Assembly: GCA_030248215.1 (NCBI GenBank)
Contig: JASANG010000641.1
Span: 310,001-374,000, forward strand
Direction of reading: 5' to 3'
Source: Enoplolaimus lenunculus
Lineage: Eukaryota > Nematoda > Enoplea > Enoplida > Thoracostomopsidae
DNA: 64,000 nucleotides
The notes under the pieces are model-generated. The model was not told the origin of the DNA. It saw nothing but the letters and a program-made list of their open reading frames with translations, and searched no databases. Both the position numbers and the translations under genes were made by a program. Shown here piece by piece: positions 60,876 to 64,000 of the stretch. Position 1 is the stretch's first letter; each line of letters opens with the position of its first letter.

Positions 60876-63717
60876 CGATGGCGTGTAAATGTTATATTTT
60901 GTTATTGCCAAGCGCACGGAAAGTTTTTAGCAAATACATTCCGGCTTAGAACCAAGCCAGGTAATGTGGGATGGTATTTTGACTGGTTTACTTACCAGTA
61001 TGATATATTGGACTGTCGTCATTGAATCTGTTTTAGGCAACATATGTCAAAAATAAAAGAACGCAAAAATCTTCATAGCACTTGTATTTACCTGACATGA
61101 TGATGGTTAACGTCAAATACCTGAACAAATTGATAGGGCAGATCCAGTTCGAACGGTAATGTCGGTAGCATACATTCCGTCTGAAACTTGACGAAAAATT
61201 TCAAGGTTGCCACCATATAAATGTTTGTTTTTGTTCGGCTATAGTATTAATTGCGTTTAGCTTCTCGCTCGCTTTTCTCGAAACTTTTTTTCGCTACTAT
61301 AGCGTTTCTTGTAAACGAAGTTTTACCGATAGCCGTTGGTAGGCGAAACCAAAATATTGTTTCAACCAAAACAATATTTGTAAAAACCCTTATTTTTAAA
61401 AAAAAAGCTTATGAGGCCATGAGCGTTGCCTGATATTGGTCCGGTCGTCACACAGTATAAAATTTTCGAAAATAATTTCATGTGTTGCCAACTAAAAAAG
61501 CGACTAAAAACCCTTGTCTGTCAGAGATCAAAATATTGCTGTTAACCGTAAAAACTTCCTGGCTAAGCTTAAAGCATGAGGTCGCTTCGCGAGAACATTC
61601 TCGAACAAAACGAAAAAAAACTGAAAATTACAACCAAAATTGCCGCATTATTTACTGTTGAGCTGGGAACTATAAACTTTTGTTTGCCTTAAAACCAAAT
61701 ATGGTTGGATTTTTAATAGCAGGGTGTTGAGGTCGTTAAATGAACGGCGAAACAGAAATTATGCTCAACAAATTGGAAACATTTAAAAAAGCCAATAAAA
61801 TTATTGTCAAATTGCCACAATCATTGGAACAAACTTTCTTTAAGCTTATAAGTGCTATTGCAGTCGAGATTAAACGTAAACATTGTGTTTGTGTCAAAAG
61901 TTTTAAAATATTCATATCAGCCCTCAGAGTTCTGCATAATTGCACAAATTTTTGAACATTTATGCAGTTCCAAATGTTGAGTCTGCTAGCGTACGCCTGA
62001 TGTAACAGTCTAAAAACCGGGGGGGGCGACTTTAGCCTTTAATTATATTAATACTTGACGGGAGAACTGAAAATAAGTACCAAAATACCGTCACGAGCAA
62101 CTAAAACCAGACGCGGACGGCACAATACTCAATATTTTCTGGAAAAATAAACTAAATGAATCAATGGAAACAGGATTGTGTATTTAGCAAAAACCACAGC
62201 ATTTCCTCAAGTCTCGTTGCAAACAGAGAGGACTACAAAGTGTTAATTAAATTTCATTCCAAATCATATGGGTAAAACATTTGATACTGCCACACATATA
62301 AGGTTGGGACCCGGCACCTAAGCCTACGCCACCAATCCTTGGCGATACCAATCTAATCGTAGTGCGATAGTAAGTTGTAGCGTCGACCTTGCTGCGTTGG
62401 CTAAGCCGTGTTCGGTATAGGAATAACGCGGTCAGACATATAGTGCCATTGTAGTCCTGACCCGTGCCATATTGGCAACCGAAGTTGAAAGCATCCTGAC
62501 TGCCTTAGGAGAAGGATCTTTAGCCGTTTGTATAGGGTTGATGCCGGCTACCCCAATTTTACATAACTTTGCATAAACTTCGGCTAAATTTCTATATTTT
62601 CTATATCTTTTGAAAATCGGCCGTCGGGTTACGTGGGCCGCTAACCAACAACCAGAAACAACAGAAACAACAGAAACAACAACAACAACAAAAGCAACAC
62701 AGTAACAACCATGAAGCAGGAAAAGCGACAAACAGAACATGGAATACCAGGGACCCCAAATGTGGTGTCGGAAGAAACAAACGAAAGCGGCAGGTCCATA
62801 GAGAGGAAACAAGTGTACCACCAATATCGGGGAACCCAAAAGTAAACTCTAACAAATAATTCGCACGCGGATTGTACGTTAAGCTCTTGAAATAAACGAA
62901 ATTCTAAAATTTAGAAACCGCTGTTTGTGCGCCTTAGAATCGCTATACCCCGAGGCCTCACAGTTTCGATCTCGACGCAGTCGACGCTCATGCCGCACCT
63001 GATAACAAAATTCTCTCGGATTCCGCCCCAGCTTAAACGTTTCGCGCTATATGGACTAAATACCAAGTAAGCTTTAAGCGCACGTGCACAGATGCATCCT
63101 CACATCGATCCAACAAAATTCCCAAACGTTTTACCCGTTACCAATTATTAAAACCAACGCGGACACTGGTCATCGATCAGAAACCTAATAAACCTAAAGA
63201 AAGCAACATATAAACCTGGCTAAAGAGTGAGCTTAAACCCCTGTTCTCACCTCAAGTTTAAATTAATTATGATTGTAAAAGATAAATTTGATTAATAACA
63301 AACGGTCGTTAAAAAATTATAATAACCAGCATCAGACCGACGCTTTTCTTGGTACATACCCGCTATTTTTGTGTCGGTGACTAGACTTGAAAAAAGCCTT
63401 TGCTGATAACAGGGCGGTCTGTGATTAAATCATATCGAGATGTTAACGCAAAATTAATTGGCCAAAATTTAAATTACCCGTGGAGTGATTATAATTTATG
63501 AAAAATTAATGTAAAATTGAAGTACATTTGTGAATAATTGTAATAATTTTTAAGCAATCATATGATGACAAGGTCCACAGTAGAACAGTTTTAAATTTTA
63601 GAATATATATAACTAGCGACAATTCAAGTGATGCACAAAAATTCTTGAAGAGGCGACTGAGGTCCACTGCATCCTTTTCATTTTTAAAAGTCCACGCAAA
63701 AATACAGTTCCTGTACG
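60876..63717. other. No supported gene
   Basis: AT-rich up to about 62280, then a slightly more GC-rich block to about 63260 with several overlapping frames on the minus strand (up to 135 codons) that rely on a low-complexity AACAAC tract. The short frame at 61740-61860 (MNGETEIMLNKLETFKKANK) looks partly coding, but no splice partner was found. Confidence 0.35.
62645..62700. repeat. AACAGA/AACAAC low-complexity tract
   Basis: Imperfect repeats of CAGAAACAA and CAACAA. On the minus strand they produce a false poly-Val/Cys-rich ORF. Confidence 0.85.
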
Positions 63718-63933
63718 CCGTAAATTCCAGTGAATTGATTTTAAATTCAGAATGGGTTGTTGGTTGAATTACGTCTTTCAGAACTCAGAATTGTAAATTG
63801 ATTGTTAATTAATCAGCTCATACGGAATTAAGTTAGACTGAGTTAATGTTTATTGCTAGTCAGCCCCCGAAACATTAGTAAACACTAATTCGTTCTCTGA
63901 GTTAATTAATTAACTCGCTGGAATTTTACAGTG
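63718..63933. mobile_element. Family C MITE
   Basis: GCCGTAAATTCCAGTGAATT left end and GGAATTTTACAGTG right end with inner AACTC/GAGTT motifs. Confidence 0.65.
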
Positions 63934-64000
63934 TAGAATCTTTGAGAATAAGGAAATTGAGTTTAATATTTTTTCATGTACATTTTCAGTTTGCGATTTT

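Noticed and set aside
62432-62855. 135- and 84-codon minus-strand frames with poly-Val or poly-Cys runs
   Set aside because: The runs come from an AACAAC/AACAGA low-complexity tract, the two frames overlap, and neither has a domain or splice partner.

Overview
The window is from an animal nuclear genome. Genes are split into many short exons with GT-AG introns of roughly 0.1 to 2.4 kb, and the non-coding DNA is AT-rich and packed with short non-autonomous transposons. I can assemble four protein genes by hand. Each spliced frame closes exactly. Many repeats carry degenerate runs of TTAGGC (read as GCCTAA on the other strand), which is the telomere unit of nematodes. That and the Patched-related gene make a nematode or close relative a reasonable guess, but the species is not established.

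Layout. 451-9015 (+): an eight-exon gene for a 388-residue peroxisomal sarcosine/pipecolate oxidase (PIPOX-like) ending in a peroxisomal signal. 9016-16275: intergenic, filled with MITEs. 16276-33024 (+): a twelve-exon Patched-related/sterol-sensing-domain transporter of 1270 residues with a long hydrophilic tail. Its introns hold many insertions, including a perfect 244-bp inverted repeat. 33025-36729: intergenic, with MITEs and a coding-like relic. 36730-40484 (+): a six-exon phosphatidylinositol synthase (CDIPT/PIS) of 237 residues, with a second coding-like relic in intron 2. 40485-45268: mostly non-coding, ending in an array of degenerate copies of the tail of the next gene. 45269-47095 (-): a single-exon class A peptide GPCR of 608 residues, FMRFamide-receptor-like. 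47096-64000: no confident gene, only repeats and one possible small ORF near 60.4 kb.

The genes share no operon or obvious pathway; they are separate housekeeping, membrane and signalling genes. The most unusual content is (1) the repeat array downstream of the GPCR, whose copies preserve the sequence encoding the receptor C-terminus; (2) a transposon family that makes 8-bp target duplications and carries TTAGGC-type telomeric units inside, scattered in about twenty copies; (3) the long perfect inverted repeat inside a Patched-related intron; and (4) two diverged coding-like relics on either side of the start of CDIPT. Transposon families are given working letters A to H here. They are my own groupings by eye.
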